Position numbers and translations under genes: made by a program. From Anaerorhabdus sp964386325 (GTDB lineage Bacteria > Bacillota_I > Bacilli_A > Erysipelotrichales > Erysipelotrichaceae), in contig CAYLQY010000017.1 of NCBI GenBank assembly GCA_964386325.1, positions 1-53,115 on the forward strand: a stretch of DNA of 53,115 nt. The letters run 5' to 3'. Positions 7,525 to 15,644 of this stretch are shown one piece after another. The notes under the pieces were generated by a model. The model was not told the origin of the DNA. It saw only the letters and a program-made list of their open reading frames with translations, and ran no database searches. The stretch's first letter is position 1. Every line of letters begins with the position of its first letter.

Positions 7525-8340
7525 ATGTTAAAGATTTCAGATTTTTCTAAGTTGTCTCATATCAGTATTAGAATGCTACGCTTTTATGATGAACAAGGTT
7601 TATTAAAACCAAGTGAAGTTAAAGATAATGGCTATCGGTATTATGAACCTACGCAACTCATGACTGCGTTACACATTCATTACTTAAGCTATCTTGGATT
7701 TACAACCAATAAAATACGAAAAGTATTATCAACCTATCATGATGGCAAAGATATTGTCGACTATCTACGCATCCATCTTGAAGAGTTACAAGATGAACAA
7801 ACAACACTTATAGATAAAATTGAATCTTTGACAAAAACCATTGATAAAATCAAACTGGAGGATACATTAATGAATTATCAAGTTGAAGTTAAAGAAATAC
7901 CTGGAAAATTGATGATGTGTAAACGCAGCATCATCCCAACCTATCAAGATGAAGGTTTCCTTTGGAAAGAGTTAATGAGTGAAATTCAAGAAAAAAACTT
8001 AAACATCAATATTCCAAATGATTGTACAAGTATGGCAGTATTTTATGACGATGGATACAAAGAAAAAGACGTCGATGTCGAAATTAGAATCGCTGTTCAA
8101 GGAGAATACAAGGATACTGAAACAATTAAGTTTAAAGAAATTCCACCCGTTAAAGTTGCATCAGTTACTTACAACGGTGGATATGAACACATCACTGAAG
8201 TTTGCATTCATATCGCTAACTGGATTTCAGAACACAACCTTGAAATCTGTGGTCCTGATTTCTCCATTTATCATGTTGGTTTCTCACAAACCAGTGACCC
8301 CAATCAATTTGTAACTGAAATTTGCTATCCAATTGGATAA
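7525..8340 (+). CDS. MerR family regulator with GyrI-like effector domain
   Basis: The first 70 residues are a winged helix of the MerR family (ISDFSKLSHISIRMLRFYDEQGLLKPSEVKDNGYRYY), followed by a dimerisation coiled coil (about 80-120) and a C-terminal GyrI-like ligand domain (VEVKEIPGKLMMCKRS to VTEICYPIG). This is the BmrR architecture: binding of a cationic or amphipathic compound in the C-terminal domain lets the protein twist its promoter. No efflux pump lies next to it; the only visible target is its own promoter with a 19-bp spacer. Length, 271 residues, is typical. Confidence 0.92.
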   Translation: MLKISDFSKLSHISIRMLRFYDEQGLLKPSEVKDNGYRYYEPTQLMTALHIHYLSYLGFTTNKIRKVLSTYHDGKDIVDYLRIHLEELQDEQTTLIDKIESLTKTIDKIKLEDTLMNYQVEVKEIPGKLMMCKRSIIPTYQDEGFLWKELMSEIQEKNLNINIPNDCTSMAVFYDDGYKEKDVDVEIRIAVQGEYKDTETIKFKEIPPVKVASVTYNGGYEHITEVCIHIANWISEHNLEICGPDFSIYHVGFSQTSDPNQFVTEICYPIG

Positions 8341-8350
8341 GGCAAACAGC

Positions 8351-8380
8351 AAAATAGCACTAAATAAGTGCTATTTTTTT
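8351..8380. terminator. bidirectional terminator
   Basis: Ten-base arms aaaatagcac and gtgctatttt (8368-8377) with a 7-nt loop and T runs on both sides. It ends the MerR gene on the plus strand and the DUF3788 gene on the minus strand, whose TAG stop (8371-8373) is inside the stem. Confidence 0.85.
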
Positions 8381-8787
8381 TCGTTTCTTATTGCGATACA
8401 TCGTTTTATATCATTAATTATTTCACTATCTTCAACTTCAATCATCAGCCATTTTTGACCCATGCCTTCATTTGTATTTTCATATAACTCTTGTAGAGCT
8501 GGTGTGAAGGTTTTATATTCTCTTTCAATTCGCTCTTTTTCTTTTTGCCCCACTACTACAAGAACAATGAAGTATCCATCTAGTGGATAACAACGACACA
8601 AGGCTCTTCCAGATTTTTTAAAACTGATATTCCAACCATATGGACAACACTTACTAAATTCAAAGATGGGTTTAATTTTATATTCTTCCATCATATAGTT
8701 AATAAAATCATCCCAATTTTTATTACATACATGTTCGCTATAATCATACAAACATGGTTCTTGGCTACTATCTTCTTTATTCCACAT
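8371..8787 (-). CDS. DUF3788 family protein
   Basis: A 138-residue soluble protein matching the DUF3788 pattern: an N-terminal helix, then PYGWNISFKKSGRALCRCYPLDGYFIVLVVVG and a C-terminal helix pair (EGMGQKWLMIEVEDSEIINDIKRCIAIR). The biochemical role of the family is unknown. It is the last gene of the WYL-GyrI-DUF3788 unit, with its start directly after the stop of the GyrI-like gene. Such proteins often accompany GyrI-like proteins, which suggests small-molecule binding or stress response. Confidence 0.8.
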   Translation of the reverse strand: MWNKEDSSQEPCLYDYSEHVCNKNWDDFINYMMEEYKIKPIFEFSKCCPYGWNISFKKSGRALCRCYPLDGYFIVLVVVGQKEKERIEREYKTFTPALQELYENTNEGMGQKWLMIEVEDSEIINDIKRCIAIRNEKK

Positions 8788-9426
8788 TTATTTTTCCTTT
8801 ACTGGATGACGAATTACTGTTTTTAAATTTTCTGGTTTTGTCTTGCGTGGATCACCTAGATAAATTTCATGATGCTTACGGACTTCAAAATCCTCAACAT
8901 ATCCTGCCTCATTCACGAAATTCACTAGTTTAGCGATTGTTGCAGGTTCATCATCATAGGGACCTAAGTGCATTACTTGGGCACAAAGGCCTTCTTCAAA
9001 ATCCACAAGTTGCACTTTTGATAAATTAAGTTGTCGTTTCTTTTTCAACAAAGCTTCTTTTGCTTTTTCAAATACTTCATTTGTTACAAAGTCCGGTTGG
9101 CGTATCATTGATGTCCAAAGAAATTTATCCTTGTCTAGAAATCCTTCACCTTTGTATTTATCATTCTCTGTCCACCATAATCCTTCTAGTGGTGGCACAA
9201 CATAATCAAAATATCCAACAGGAGTATTACCTGACTTCTTCGTCATCTTAATTGCGTAGGATAATCCATAAAGCATCTCTAAAGCTTCACTGTATTCTTT
9301 TGATGTATTTGGATTTCCTTTTCCATCTACCATCAAAAATTTCATCTTTGGAATTTGAATGATTTCTGGTTTTGTCTTTGGTATATAGTACTCTTTTTCT
9401 AATTTCTTATAATCAACTGTAGTCAT
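8788..9426 (-). CDS. stand-alone GyrI-like small-molecule-binding protein
   Basis: 212 residues with the GyrI/SOUL-like effector-binding fold and no DNA-binding domain. Recognisable parts are IIQIPKMKFLMVDGKGNPNTSKEY, the GLWWTENDKYKGEGF loop and LCAQVMHLGPYDDEPATIAKL, and it ends with KHHEIYLGDPRKTKPENLKTVIRHPV. The last motif (HEIYLGDPR) is typical of this group. Some GyrI-like proteins hydrolyse or sequester hydrophobic compounds. The gene lies 11 bases after a WYL-type regulator and is probably controlled by it. Confidence 0.85.
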   Translation of the reverse strand: MTTVDYKKLEKEYYIPKTKPEIIQIPKMKFLMVDGKGNPNTSKEYSEALEMLYGLSYAIKMTKKSGNTPVGYFDYVVPPLEGLWWTENDKYKGEGFLDKDKFLWTSMIRQPDFVTNEVFEKAKEALLKKKRQLNLSKVQLVDFEEGLCAQVMHLGPYDDEPATIAKLVNFVNEAGYVEDFEVRKHHEIYLGDPRKTKPENLKTVIRHPVKEK

Positions 9427-9437
9427 AATAAGCTCCT

Positions 9438-10328
9438 TTACTTATAAACCTTTTGTAATTTTTCGATTTCAATTTTTATGAACTCTCTTACTTCTTCTGG
9501 TTCTATTACTTCGATACCACCGCCAAAGGACAAAATGTAGCCAAGCATCCACTGATCGACAGGTAGTTTTACCTTAATTAGTATGTAGTCATCATATTCT
9601 TCTATCTCATCGCGGTGAAACTCCTCGTAGATTCTTACACGTTGTCCTTTATCTGCCTTAAATACAATTTCCGTTAAGTTGCAAAATGAATCTGTTTCTA
9701 TTTCTGGTGGTACTAAATTATCTTCAAATTGTTCATCCAACATAACTGCCTTTTGGATACGAAATAATTTGAATGTTCGATAGTCTTGTTTCAATTCGCA
9801 ATAAGCTTGTAGATACCAAGATTTTCCTTTGAATACAAGTCTAGCTGGTTTTACTATCCGCTCAGTCAAATTACTAACGGCATCATAGTAATTTAATTTT
9901 ACACATCTTTTTGAAAGAATCGCTTCTCTCAAAATGTCAAATTTATGGGTTTCTTCTTTATCCATACCCCAGCCACCCAAATCAACTTGAATCCAATCTT
10001 TGCCGCCTTTTTGAAATAAACTCTTTAATTTTAAAATCAAGTCATCTACTTGATTCGATGTAACCTGTATATTTTCTAAAGCCATTAGAATTTTATCTTG
10101 TTCACTTGATGAAAGTAATGTTTTATTCAAAACATATCCCTCCATAAGTGAAATTCCACCGCCTTTGCCTTGGGTTGCATACACTGGAATCCCAGCTAAA
10201 GTAAGGGCATCAATATCGCGATAAATCGTTCTTACTGACACTTCAAAATCTTCTGCTAGATCTTTGGCAGATACTTTCTTTTCATCCATCAATCGATTAA
10301 TAATCTTAAATAAGCGCTCTGTTGACAT
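9438..10328 (-). CDS. HTH-WYL transcriptional regulator (YafY family)
   Basis: The N-terminus (residues 1-60) is an HTH_11 winged helix: ERLFKIINRLMDEKKVSAKDLAEDFEVSVRTIYRDIDALTLAGIPV. A WYL domain follows at about 130-220 (LNYYDAVSNLTERIVKPARLVFKGKSWYLQAYCELKQDYRTFKLFRI), with a C-terminal extension. Length 296 is standard for YafY/DeoR-like regulators, which sense ligands or nucleic acid pieces through WYL. The promoter carries a near-perfect 11-3-11 palindrome at the -35 region, indicating autoregulation. It heads a unit with the GyrI-like and DUF3788 genes. Confidence 0.92.
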   Translation of the reverse strand: MSTERLFKIINRLMDEKKVSAKDLAEDFEVSVRTIYRDIDALTLAGIPVYATQGKGGGISLMEGYVLNKTLLSSSEQDKILMALENIQVTSNQVDDLILKLKSLFQKGGKDWIQVDLGGWGMDKEETHKFDILREAILSKRCVKLNYYDAVSNLTERIVKPARLVFKGKSWYLQAYCELKQDYRTFKLFRIQKAVMLDEQFEDNLVPPEIETDSFCNLTEIVFKADKGQRVRIYEEFHRDEIEEYDDYILIKVKLPVDQWMLGYILSFGGGIEVIEPEEVREFIKIEIEKLQKVYK

Positions 10329-10346
10329 ATGTTTTACCTCACATTA

Positions 10347-10383
10347 ATTATATAACATAAAGTTGACATCCTATGTCAGCTTT
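10347..10383 (-). promoter_or_regulatory. WYL promoter with 11-3-11 palindrome
   Basis: A -10 TATAAT (10347-10352 on the minus strand) lies next to a palindrome with arms aaagttgacat (10359-10369) and atgtcagcttt (10373-10383) around a CCT centre, one mismatch between arms. The palindrome covers the spacer and -35 position, so binding there would block polymerase. Confidence 0.6.
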
Positions 10384-10417
10384 ATTATGAAAATGATTTT
10401 CTTCTCTTTCATTCAAA

Positions 10418-10440
10418 CAAAAAGCCGATTTTATCGGCTT
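10418..10440 (-). terminator. Rho-independent terminator
   Basis: Arms aagccgat (10422-10429) and atcggctt (10433-10440) with a 3-nt loop are followed by TTTTTG on the minus strand. The TAA of the DUF5131 gene overlaps the base of the stem. Confidence 0.8.
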
Positions 10441-11149
10441 ATAAGTTAGCTTTTCTTGCTTGGCTATGTTGAAATTTTCGTGGAACGATATACAGTTTTC
10501 CATCTTTTATAAATCGATATCCTGTTTGTTTAAACCAAAATGGAACACCCTTTTCACGACATTGTCTACGCACATCTAATATCCAATCATAATAACACGG
10601 TCTTGCCTCATAACCTGATTCTCCACCACATACAACTTGTACGATTGTATCATCTAAATACTTTGAAAAGTCTACTTTTTCTAGCATTGGTTCACAGATA
10701 ATACTTTTCTTCTTAATTGGCAGTTCTTTAAATATGGGTAAACGTTCATCTGCACGCTTTTGATTTTCACACGTTACCGCAATCCATACATTATCATACC
10801 CTTCACCCCAATCACTTGGTAAATGTTCCCTGATTCTTTCTGGACGTTTGGTGATAAAGAAAAATTCGCAATCACTCCGCTCTTTCATCATCATCCACGC
10901 TTCATCACGCCATTCATCCGCTTCTTCCACAAAAAAGTCAGATGAAAAACATGTCCAAATCATTGAACCTGATTTTATTTTATATTCACCCTTCTTTGTT
11001 TTTTGAATGGGTGCATTGAATGTACTAGTTTTATGAACATTCTCGGAATCAGTTCTTCCATGTCTTGCATCACCACGAAACATGTAACAATTCAAACAAC
11101 CTTCGCTCTTCTTATGACATCCATGCCATAGATTCCACATCTTTCCCAT
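10439..11149 (-). CDS. DUF5131 (phage Gp37/Gp68-like) three-cysteine protein
   Basis: The protein begins WNLWHGCHKKSEGCLNCYMFRGDARHGR, which contains the family's three-cysteine motif C-x6-C-x2-C. Further conserved parts are MIWTCFSSDFF, FFITKRPERI and VVCGGESGYEARPCYYDWILDVRRQC. It is full length at 236 residues. The family is known from phages and bacteria and is thought to be related to radical-SAM type barrel proteins, but no reaction is established. In this window it is co-transcribed, three bases apart, behind a GNAT/nucleoside phosphorylase fusion. This suggests a nucleoside or nucleic-acid related role, by inference only. Confidence 0.85.
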   Translation of the reverse strand: MGKMWNLWHGCHKKSEGCLNCYMFRGDARHGRTDSENVHKTSTFNAPIQKTKKGEYKIKSGSMIWTCFSSDFFVEEADEWRDEAWMMMKERSDCEFFFITKRPERIREHLPSDWGEGYDNVWIAVTCENQKRADERLPIFKELPIKKKSIICEPMLEKVDFSKYLDDTIVQVVCGGESGYEARPCYYDWILDVRRQCREKGVPFWFKQTGYRFIKDGKLYIVPRKFQHSQARKANL

Positions 11150-11152
11150 GGT

Positions 11153-12469
11153 TTATCCCTTGAAATTCTCAACCATTTCTTTTGATAAATCTTTGCATAG
11201 ATACAATAACTCTTCTCTTACATCTTTACGGTCTTTCCAATCACGTTGATCCCACTCATCTTTCGTTAAATCATCCCCACCATAAATTAAGGCTGCATAG
11301 TTAACATTTCTAAATTGTGTTAATGCTAATAAACCCGCTTGTTCCATCTCTACCATAAGACAATTTTCTTTAGTTCGTAATTGAATTTTATCTTTTGTTT
11401 CACGATAAAAGGCATCGGTTGTCCACACTTTGCCAGTTACATAATCAACATTCCTCTTATCTAAATAATTTTGTGTGAACGTCAACATTTCTCTATTCGC
11501 AAGTACTTCTCTACTTGGTTTCATATAGTGATAAGATAATCCATCATCTCTTACTGCAGCATCAATGACCACAATTTTCCCTACTGTGATATCTGGATGA
11601 AGTGAACCAGCACCACCACAGAAAGTAATTTGTTTAGACCCTAGCGCTATACACTCTTCAAGTTCACCACCACACCCTGCACCACCAACATATCCTTTTA
11701 CTACTAGACAATCATCGTCAGTGAATTTATAGATATAGACTTTATTTTCTCCAGCTATTACTTCAAATAATTCAAGTTTTCCATCATCCACTAATTGATC
11801 AATTAAATCGTGGAAAAAACTTATAACTAATCTTGGTGGAAAAGGTTTATAATTACCTACTAGTATTGAAGGATTTATAAATGCATTTTCATTCGCATCA
11901 AATTCAAGAATCGGAAATTCTTTTTTAATGCCATTTATCTTTTGAAATTTTTCTTTAGTCAAAATATATTGATGACAATCAAATTGTTTATTTAATGCTT
12001 CAGCGTTATATACAGAATCACGAATATATTCATAGCCCGTTTTTATAATTACATTTTTTGAACGATTATTTTCTAAAAAATGCTCAACCCATAACATATC
12101 AATTCCAACATCATTAAAAAGATATTCATGAAGCCGATTTACTGCTTCCGTCATAATGCCTTGTCCCCAATAATTTGAATTCAAGCAATATCCTAACATC
12201 CTTTGATCTAATTCTTTGTATTCATCTAATTTTTTATTGTGTGCTGCAATTGAGCCAATCACTTTATTGTTTTCTTTATAAACGACCGCATACTCCTGAT
12301 TATTCTCAATGAATTTTTGCAGAATTAGTTTAGAATCTTCTTTTGATTCATGACGTGGCCAACCTGCACACTCACCAATCCCTTCCATCGATGCATATTC
12401 AAAAAAGTCATCTATATCGGATTCTTTCCACGGTCTCAACCGTAGTCTTTCTGTTTCTAGTATTTTCAT
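11153..12469 (-). CDS. GNAT acetyltransferase / nucleoside phosphorylase fusion
   Basis: 438 residues in two clear domains. Residues 1-170 are a RimJ/RimL-type GNAT: ILETERLRLRPWKESDIDDFFEY, CLNSNYWGQGIMTEAVNRL (acetyl-CoA loop), ENNRSKNVIIKTGYEYI. Residues about 180-438 are a PNP/UDP-family nucleoside phosphorylase: GYVGGAGCGGELEECIALGSKQITFCGGAGSL, VWTTDAFYRET and the active-site strand CLMVEMEQAGLLA. There is no stop or frameshift at the join near residue 175. The fusion couples acetyl transfer with phosphorolysis of a nucleoside, an unusual pairing. A palindrome over a TATACT -10 lies upstream. It is followed directly by a DUF5131 gene. Confidence 0.88.
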   Translation of the reverse strand: MKILETERLRLRPWKESDIDDFFEYASMEGIGECAGWPRHESKEDSKLILQKFIENNQEYAVVYKENNKVIGSIAAHNKKLDEYKELDQRMLGYCLNSNYWGQGIMTEAVNRLHEYLFNDVGIDMLWVEHFLENNRSKNVIIKTGYEYIRDSVYNAEALNKQFDCHQYILTKEKFQKINGIKKEFPILEFDANENAFINPSILVGNYKPFPPRLVISFFHDLIDQLVDDGKLELFEVIAGENKVYIYKFTDDDCLVVKGYVGGAGCGGELEECIALGSKQITFCGGAGSLHPDITVGKIVVIDAAVRDDGLSYHYMKPSREVLANREMLTFTQNYLDKRNVDYVTGKVWTTDAFYRETKDKIQLRTKENCLMVEMEQAGLLALTQFRNVNYAALIYGGDDLTKDEWDQRDWKDRKDVREELLYLCKDLSKEMVENFKG

Positions 12470-12522
12470 CTTATTGTCCTTTCCTTGCTATAAGAAATAA
12501 TTTATCTTAAAATATGATACTC

Positions 12523-12534
12523 ATAGTATACTAT
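12523..12534 (-). promoter_or_regulatory. probable promoter -10 region with palindrome
   Basis: The 12-bp perfect palindrome atagtatactat contains TATACT on the minus strand, placed about 55 bases before the fusion gene. It is a likely -10 element; no convincing -35 was found. Confidence 0.35.
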
Positions 12535-12605
12535 AGAATATCCATCACTTGAATATCTCTCAAGTAAATTTATCCTCTTTTCACAAACTTTTCAGTGTCT
12601 TCTTA

Positions 12606-12641
12606 TCATATAAAAACCATTGATAAATTATCAATGGTTTA
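12606..12641 (-). terminator. Rho-independent terminator of pilin gene 1
   Basis: Arms aaaccattgat (12614-12624) and atcaatggttt (12630-12640) with a 5-nt loop and a T-rich tail on the minus strand. The TAA stop of the pilin gene overlaps the stem. Confidence 0.8.
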
Positions 12642-13337
12642 TTTGAATGGAATCGGATCAATGTATACCCAATTAAATGCTTCCCATTCTGGATTCGTAT
12701 ACTTTTTATCATAGACATAATAATATGTCTTGCCCTCTGTCGTTACTTTTTTTACATCGCCTGTCTTTGGCTCAACACCAGCTGCACCATCATAATATTT
12801 ATCAAAATTTATTTTTACACAATATTCTTTCAAATACTGTTCCGGTGTCATTTTTTTCATTGCTTCAAGCTTATCTTTTTCTGCTGGTGATAGACCTGGT
12901 CTACCGTTTACATTTACATAATAATTACCATTCCAGAAAACAACCTGACCATTACCAATGGCGATATCTCCAATTGTTCCAACGCCTTGTAAGTTATGTT
13001 CAATTTCAAAACTGTCTACCCCAATGGTTAATCCATTATGGACGGTACAGAATACTCTTCCTTTATTAATCGCAATATCCCCATGAGATGGACAAACTTC
13101 ACCACCTGTATACAAGCTATTTTCTAAGTCTTTCAATTCATCTAGTGAAGTAACAGTAATATCACTTGCTTGAGCTACTTTAATAGCTCTCTCTACTAAA
13201 GCTCTATTTGATGCACATGTTTGTTTTTTAGATTCATCAATATAGCCAGTAATCATTGGTACAACTAAAAGCGCTAAAACCGCAAGAACAGCAATAACAA
13301 CGATTAACTCAATTAGTGTAAATCCTTTTCTTTTCAT
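12639..13337 (-). CDS. type IV pilin-like protein (prepilin N-methylation signal), paralogue 1
   Basis: The N-terminus KRKGFTLIELIVVIAVLAVLALLVVPMI is a class III prepilin signal: cleavage after Gly and a Glu5 in the hydrophobic helix. The 232-residue protein then has VCPSHG...VFCTVHNG, a two-cysteine loop, and two GxxVxxxxGxYYxx modules: GQVVFWNGNYYVN and GDVKKVTTEGKTYYYVY, separated by EYCVKINFDKYYD. It shares this whole order with the neighbouring pilin gene, so they are duplicated. It is translocated by the Sec pathway and would need a prepilin peptidase and assembly ATPase, none of which is in the window. The large C-terminal part is unlike ComGC. Confidence 0.85.
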   Translation of the reverse strand: MKRKGFTLIELIVVIAVLAVLALLVVPMITGYIDESKKQTCASNRALVERAIKVAQASDITVTSLDELKDLENSLYTGGEVCPSHGDIAINKGRVFCTVHNGLTIGVDSFEIEHNLQGVGTIGDIAIGNGQVVFWNGNYYVNVNGRPGLSPAEKDKLEAMKKMTPEQYLKEYCVKINFDKYYDGAAGVEPKTGDVKKVTTEGKTYYYVYDKKYTNPEWEAFNWVYIDPIPFK

Positions 13338-13435
13338 GAATTAGCCCTCTTTTCATGTAAATAATCATATTGAGTATTTTGTATCATTAAGTATTGCTTA
13401 GTTTTATATTTCTGTATAGATTAATACTGCTAATA

Positions 13436-13478
13436 TCACCCTAATTTAGTCGTTTTTTAATAGTTTTTCACCCTAATT
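13436..13478. repeat. 11-bp direct repeat upstream of pilin gene 1
   Basis: Two exact copies of tcaccctaatt (13436-13446 and 13468-13478) lie 32 bp apart, about three helical turns, in the noncoding gap before pilin gene 1. They could be binding sites for an activator. Confidence 0.4.
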
Positions 13479-13499
13479 ACTGTCATATATTCATTGCCG

Positions 13500-13562
13500 T
13501 AAAAAAATCCCATTTTTATAATCCTATGAAATTTGCATTTCACTTGATATTTTAATGGGATT
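13500..13562 (-). terminator. terminator of pilin gene 2, with nested hairpin
   Basis: Arms aatcccatt (13506-13514) and aatgggatt (13554-13562), with an inner hairpin tgaaat/atttca in the loop. A run of T follows on the minus strand. Confidence 0.65.
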
Positions 13563-13580
13563 GTAGCGAATCAATTTAAA

Positions 13581-14327
13581 CTATTTTATTTTTAACTTTT
13601 GATAATTACTCACATCATCTTTGTTCGTACTGCTTCGAGGGAAGAAAACATAGTATTCTCCATTTTCTTTATAAATATCTCCACTCTTTAAGTCATTTTT
13701 ATTCTCATAAACTTTTGATAAATTTATTTCTACACAATAATTTGGATTATTGAGATAATCTTTTCTTCTTTGTTCACTCCAATTATTGCTTGGGCTTTGA
13801 GCATTATGGGTAATGTAGTATTTGCCTTCCCAATATAAAACATCCCCATCTTTTAAGTCGATACCTTCCCAACCATTTCCTTCACCAAATACTGCAGTGA
13901 CAAAATCTTTATCAATAACTGTGGGTATAAATTTATTGTCCACCAAAAATCCCCCTGTAGTATTTCCAGTGCTTGGATTTTCTGGAACATCTGTCGGATT
14001 TCCACCACCAGTTGTATTTCCATGTTTACTACAAATTACTTTAGAACCAGTAATTGTTATATTTTGATTACCATCTGGGCAAACTTTTCCGCCAGTATAA
14101 TACCCATTATTATTTTGTGCTAAACCTTCAAGCGTCAAAACCGCTGCATCATCTTGCGCTTTTGAAATAATTAAAGCTCGTTCGACCAGTTTACGATTTG
14201 ATTCACATGTTCGCTTTTTTGACTCTTCAATATATCCCGTGATTTGCGGTACCAACAATAAAGCAAGAACTGCTAATATCGCTATCACTACAATCAACTC
14301 AATTAGGGTAAACCCTTTTTTTCTCAT
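13581..14327 (-). CDS. type IV pilin-like protein, paralogue 2
   Basis: 248 residues beginning RKKGFTLIELIVVIAILAVLALLLVPQITGYIEESKKRTCESNRKLVERAL, a prepilin signal nearly identical to that of the neighbouring gene. The body keeps the C-P...C-x-x-H loop (VCPDG...VICSKHGN). It has a Gly/Thr/Asn-rich insert (about 95-125) and two modules: GDVLYWEGKYYIT and GDIYKENGEYYVFF, joined by NYCVEINLSKVYE. The module pattern is reminiscent by eye of small carbohydrate-binding (CBM5/12-like) folds. It has its own GGGAGAG ribosome binding site and its own terminator, so it is a separate unit. Confidence 0.85.
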   Translation of the reverse strand: MRKKGFTLIELIVVIAILAVLALLLVPQITGYIEESKKRTCESNRKLVERALIISKAQDDAAVLTLEGLAQNNNGYYTGGKVCPDGNQNITITGSKVICSKHGNTTGGGNPTDVPENPSTGNTTGGFLVDNKFIPTVIDKDFVTAVFGEGNGWEGIDLKDGDVLYWEGKYYITHNAQSPSNNWSEQRRKDYLNNPNYCVEINLSKVYENKNDLKSGDIYKENGEYYVFFPRSSTNKDDVSNYQKLKIK

Positions 14328-14370
14328 TTAATCTCTCCCGTTGGCCTGTTTCTCTATTCTAAGAATAAGT

Positions 14371-15603
14371 TTATTTTACGAATTCTTCAATCATTACTAT
14401 CTTCTTCTTTTTTCTTGATTCTTCTGCTGCAAACGCTAAAACATGAGAATGTACAGAAGCACTAATTGGATTCGAATTATCCATTTCATTATTTATGTAG
14501 GCAATGAAGTCTTCCATAATTCCAAAGTCTCCTCCACCATGTCCTTTCGAAGTATTTTCAATCGGATACGTTGTTTTAGTTCCATTCAGGAATTCCGTTA
14601 CCTCAATAAACCCTTCATTCATTGAAGCTTTAAGTTCACCTTTAGTCCCCATTATTCGCAAAGTACGATTACAATCTTCTGTAAATGCTGTCATTGTAAA
14701 TACCATTGTAACTCCATTTTTATACTTGATATTAATTGTTTGATGATCCACAACATCATTATCACAATGAAATACACAACGTCCATACATTGTTTCCCTC
14801 AAACTTTTTGTACGTCCTTCTATTGTCATATCTGTACCAATTGCATTAGTTGGCCAATCGGTATTTTCTGTTAAATATGTTTTATACACATCATAGCGAC
14901 AATGATTACGATTTAAACAATCATCTAAACAACAACGTGGTGCCCCTTCTGGAGCATTTTCTTTTTTAAAATAAGTTAAGTCACCAAAACTGCTAAGTTG
15001 TTCTGCTTCACTATCAATTAACCATGTATAAATATCCAAATCATGACAACACTTTTGCAAAATCATTGGTGAAGAAGCACTTTCATTTCGCCAATTTCCT
15101 CGTACAAAAGAATGTGCTTGATGCCAATGTCCAACATTTTCCATGGCTTCCACATTAATCAATTGTCCTAGTATCTTATTATCTAATAATGCTTTGATTT
15201 TCTTATAGAAAGGTGTGTAGCGAAGTACATGACAAACAATAATTTTTGCATTATATTCTTTCGCAAGTTTTTCTATTTCTAAGCATTCTTTTAATCTTGG
15301 TGAAATTGGTTTTTCTAAAAGAATATCATACCCTAACTTAATTGCTTGGATAACTTCTTCATAATGGTCTTGGTCCATTGTCGCAATCAAAATTGCATCT
15401 GCTAATTTAGGTTGTGCTAACAATTCATCCGCATGCTTAAAACAGAATTCATCTTTTATTTGATATTCCTTCTTAAAAGATTCTACTCTTCCTGGATTAA
15501 TATCCGCAACAGCTACAAATTTTAATCCACCCTTTTCTTTTGTATATGGGGGATAAGCAAATTGTCCTCTTAGTCCTGCTCCCACTACTGCACATGTTTT
15601 CAT
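14371..15603 (-). CDS. Gfo/Idh/MocA family oxidoreductase
   Basis: A 410-residue NAD(P)-dependent sugar or polyol oxidoreductase. The Rossmann motif is VVGAGLRG near the start, the substrate-domain signature is ILLEKPISPRLKECLEIEKLAKEYNAKIIVCHVLRYTPFYKKIKAL. A cysteine cluster, RCCLDDCLNRNHCRYDVY, sits in the middle and is seen in a branch of the family. The start at 15603 (MKTCAVVG) is chosen because GAGGAGA lies six bases upstream; an ATG five codons earlier overlaps that site. Substrate unknown. Located just downstream of metG with a hairpin between, no other sugar gene nearby. Confidence 0.88.
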   Translation of the reverse strand: MKTCAVVGAGLRGQFAYPPYTKEKGGLKFVAVADINPGRVESFKKEYQIKDEFCFKHADELLAQPKLADAILIATMDQDHYEEVIQAIKLGYDILLEKPISPRLKECLEIEKLAKEYNAKIIVCHVLRYTPFYKKIKALLDNKILGQLINVEAMENVGHWHQAHSFVRGNWRNESASSPMILQKCCHDLDIYTWLIDSEAEQLSSFGDLTYFKKENAPEGAPRCCLDDCLNRNHCRYDVYKTYLTENTDWPTNAIGTDMTIEGRTKSLRETMYGRCVFHCDNDVVDHQTINIKYKNGVTMVFTMTAFTEDCNRTLRIMGTKGELKASMNEGFIEVTEFLNGTKTTYPIENTSKGHGGGDFGIMEDFIAYINNEMDNSNPISASVHSHVLAFAAEESRKKKKIVMIEEFVK

Positions 15604-15622
15604 ACTTTGTCTCCTCATAATG

Positions 15623-15644
15623 AAAGCCTGAATTATCAGGCTTT
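15623..15644 (-). terminator. hairpin between metG and the oxidoreductase
   Basis: Nine-base arms aaagcctga and tcaggcttt with a 4-nt loop follow the metG stop. The T run is short (ctttcattat), so it may be only partly effective, allowing read-through into the next gene. Confidence 0.45.

Noticed and set aside
12677..13069. Plus-strand ORF of 130 codons opposite pilin 1
   Set aside because: Composition is of antisense type with no domain; the minus-strand frame has a clear prepilin signal.
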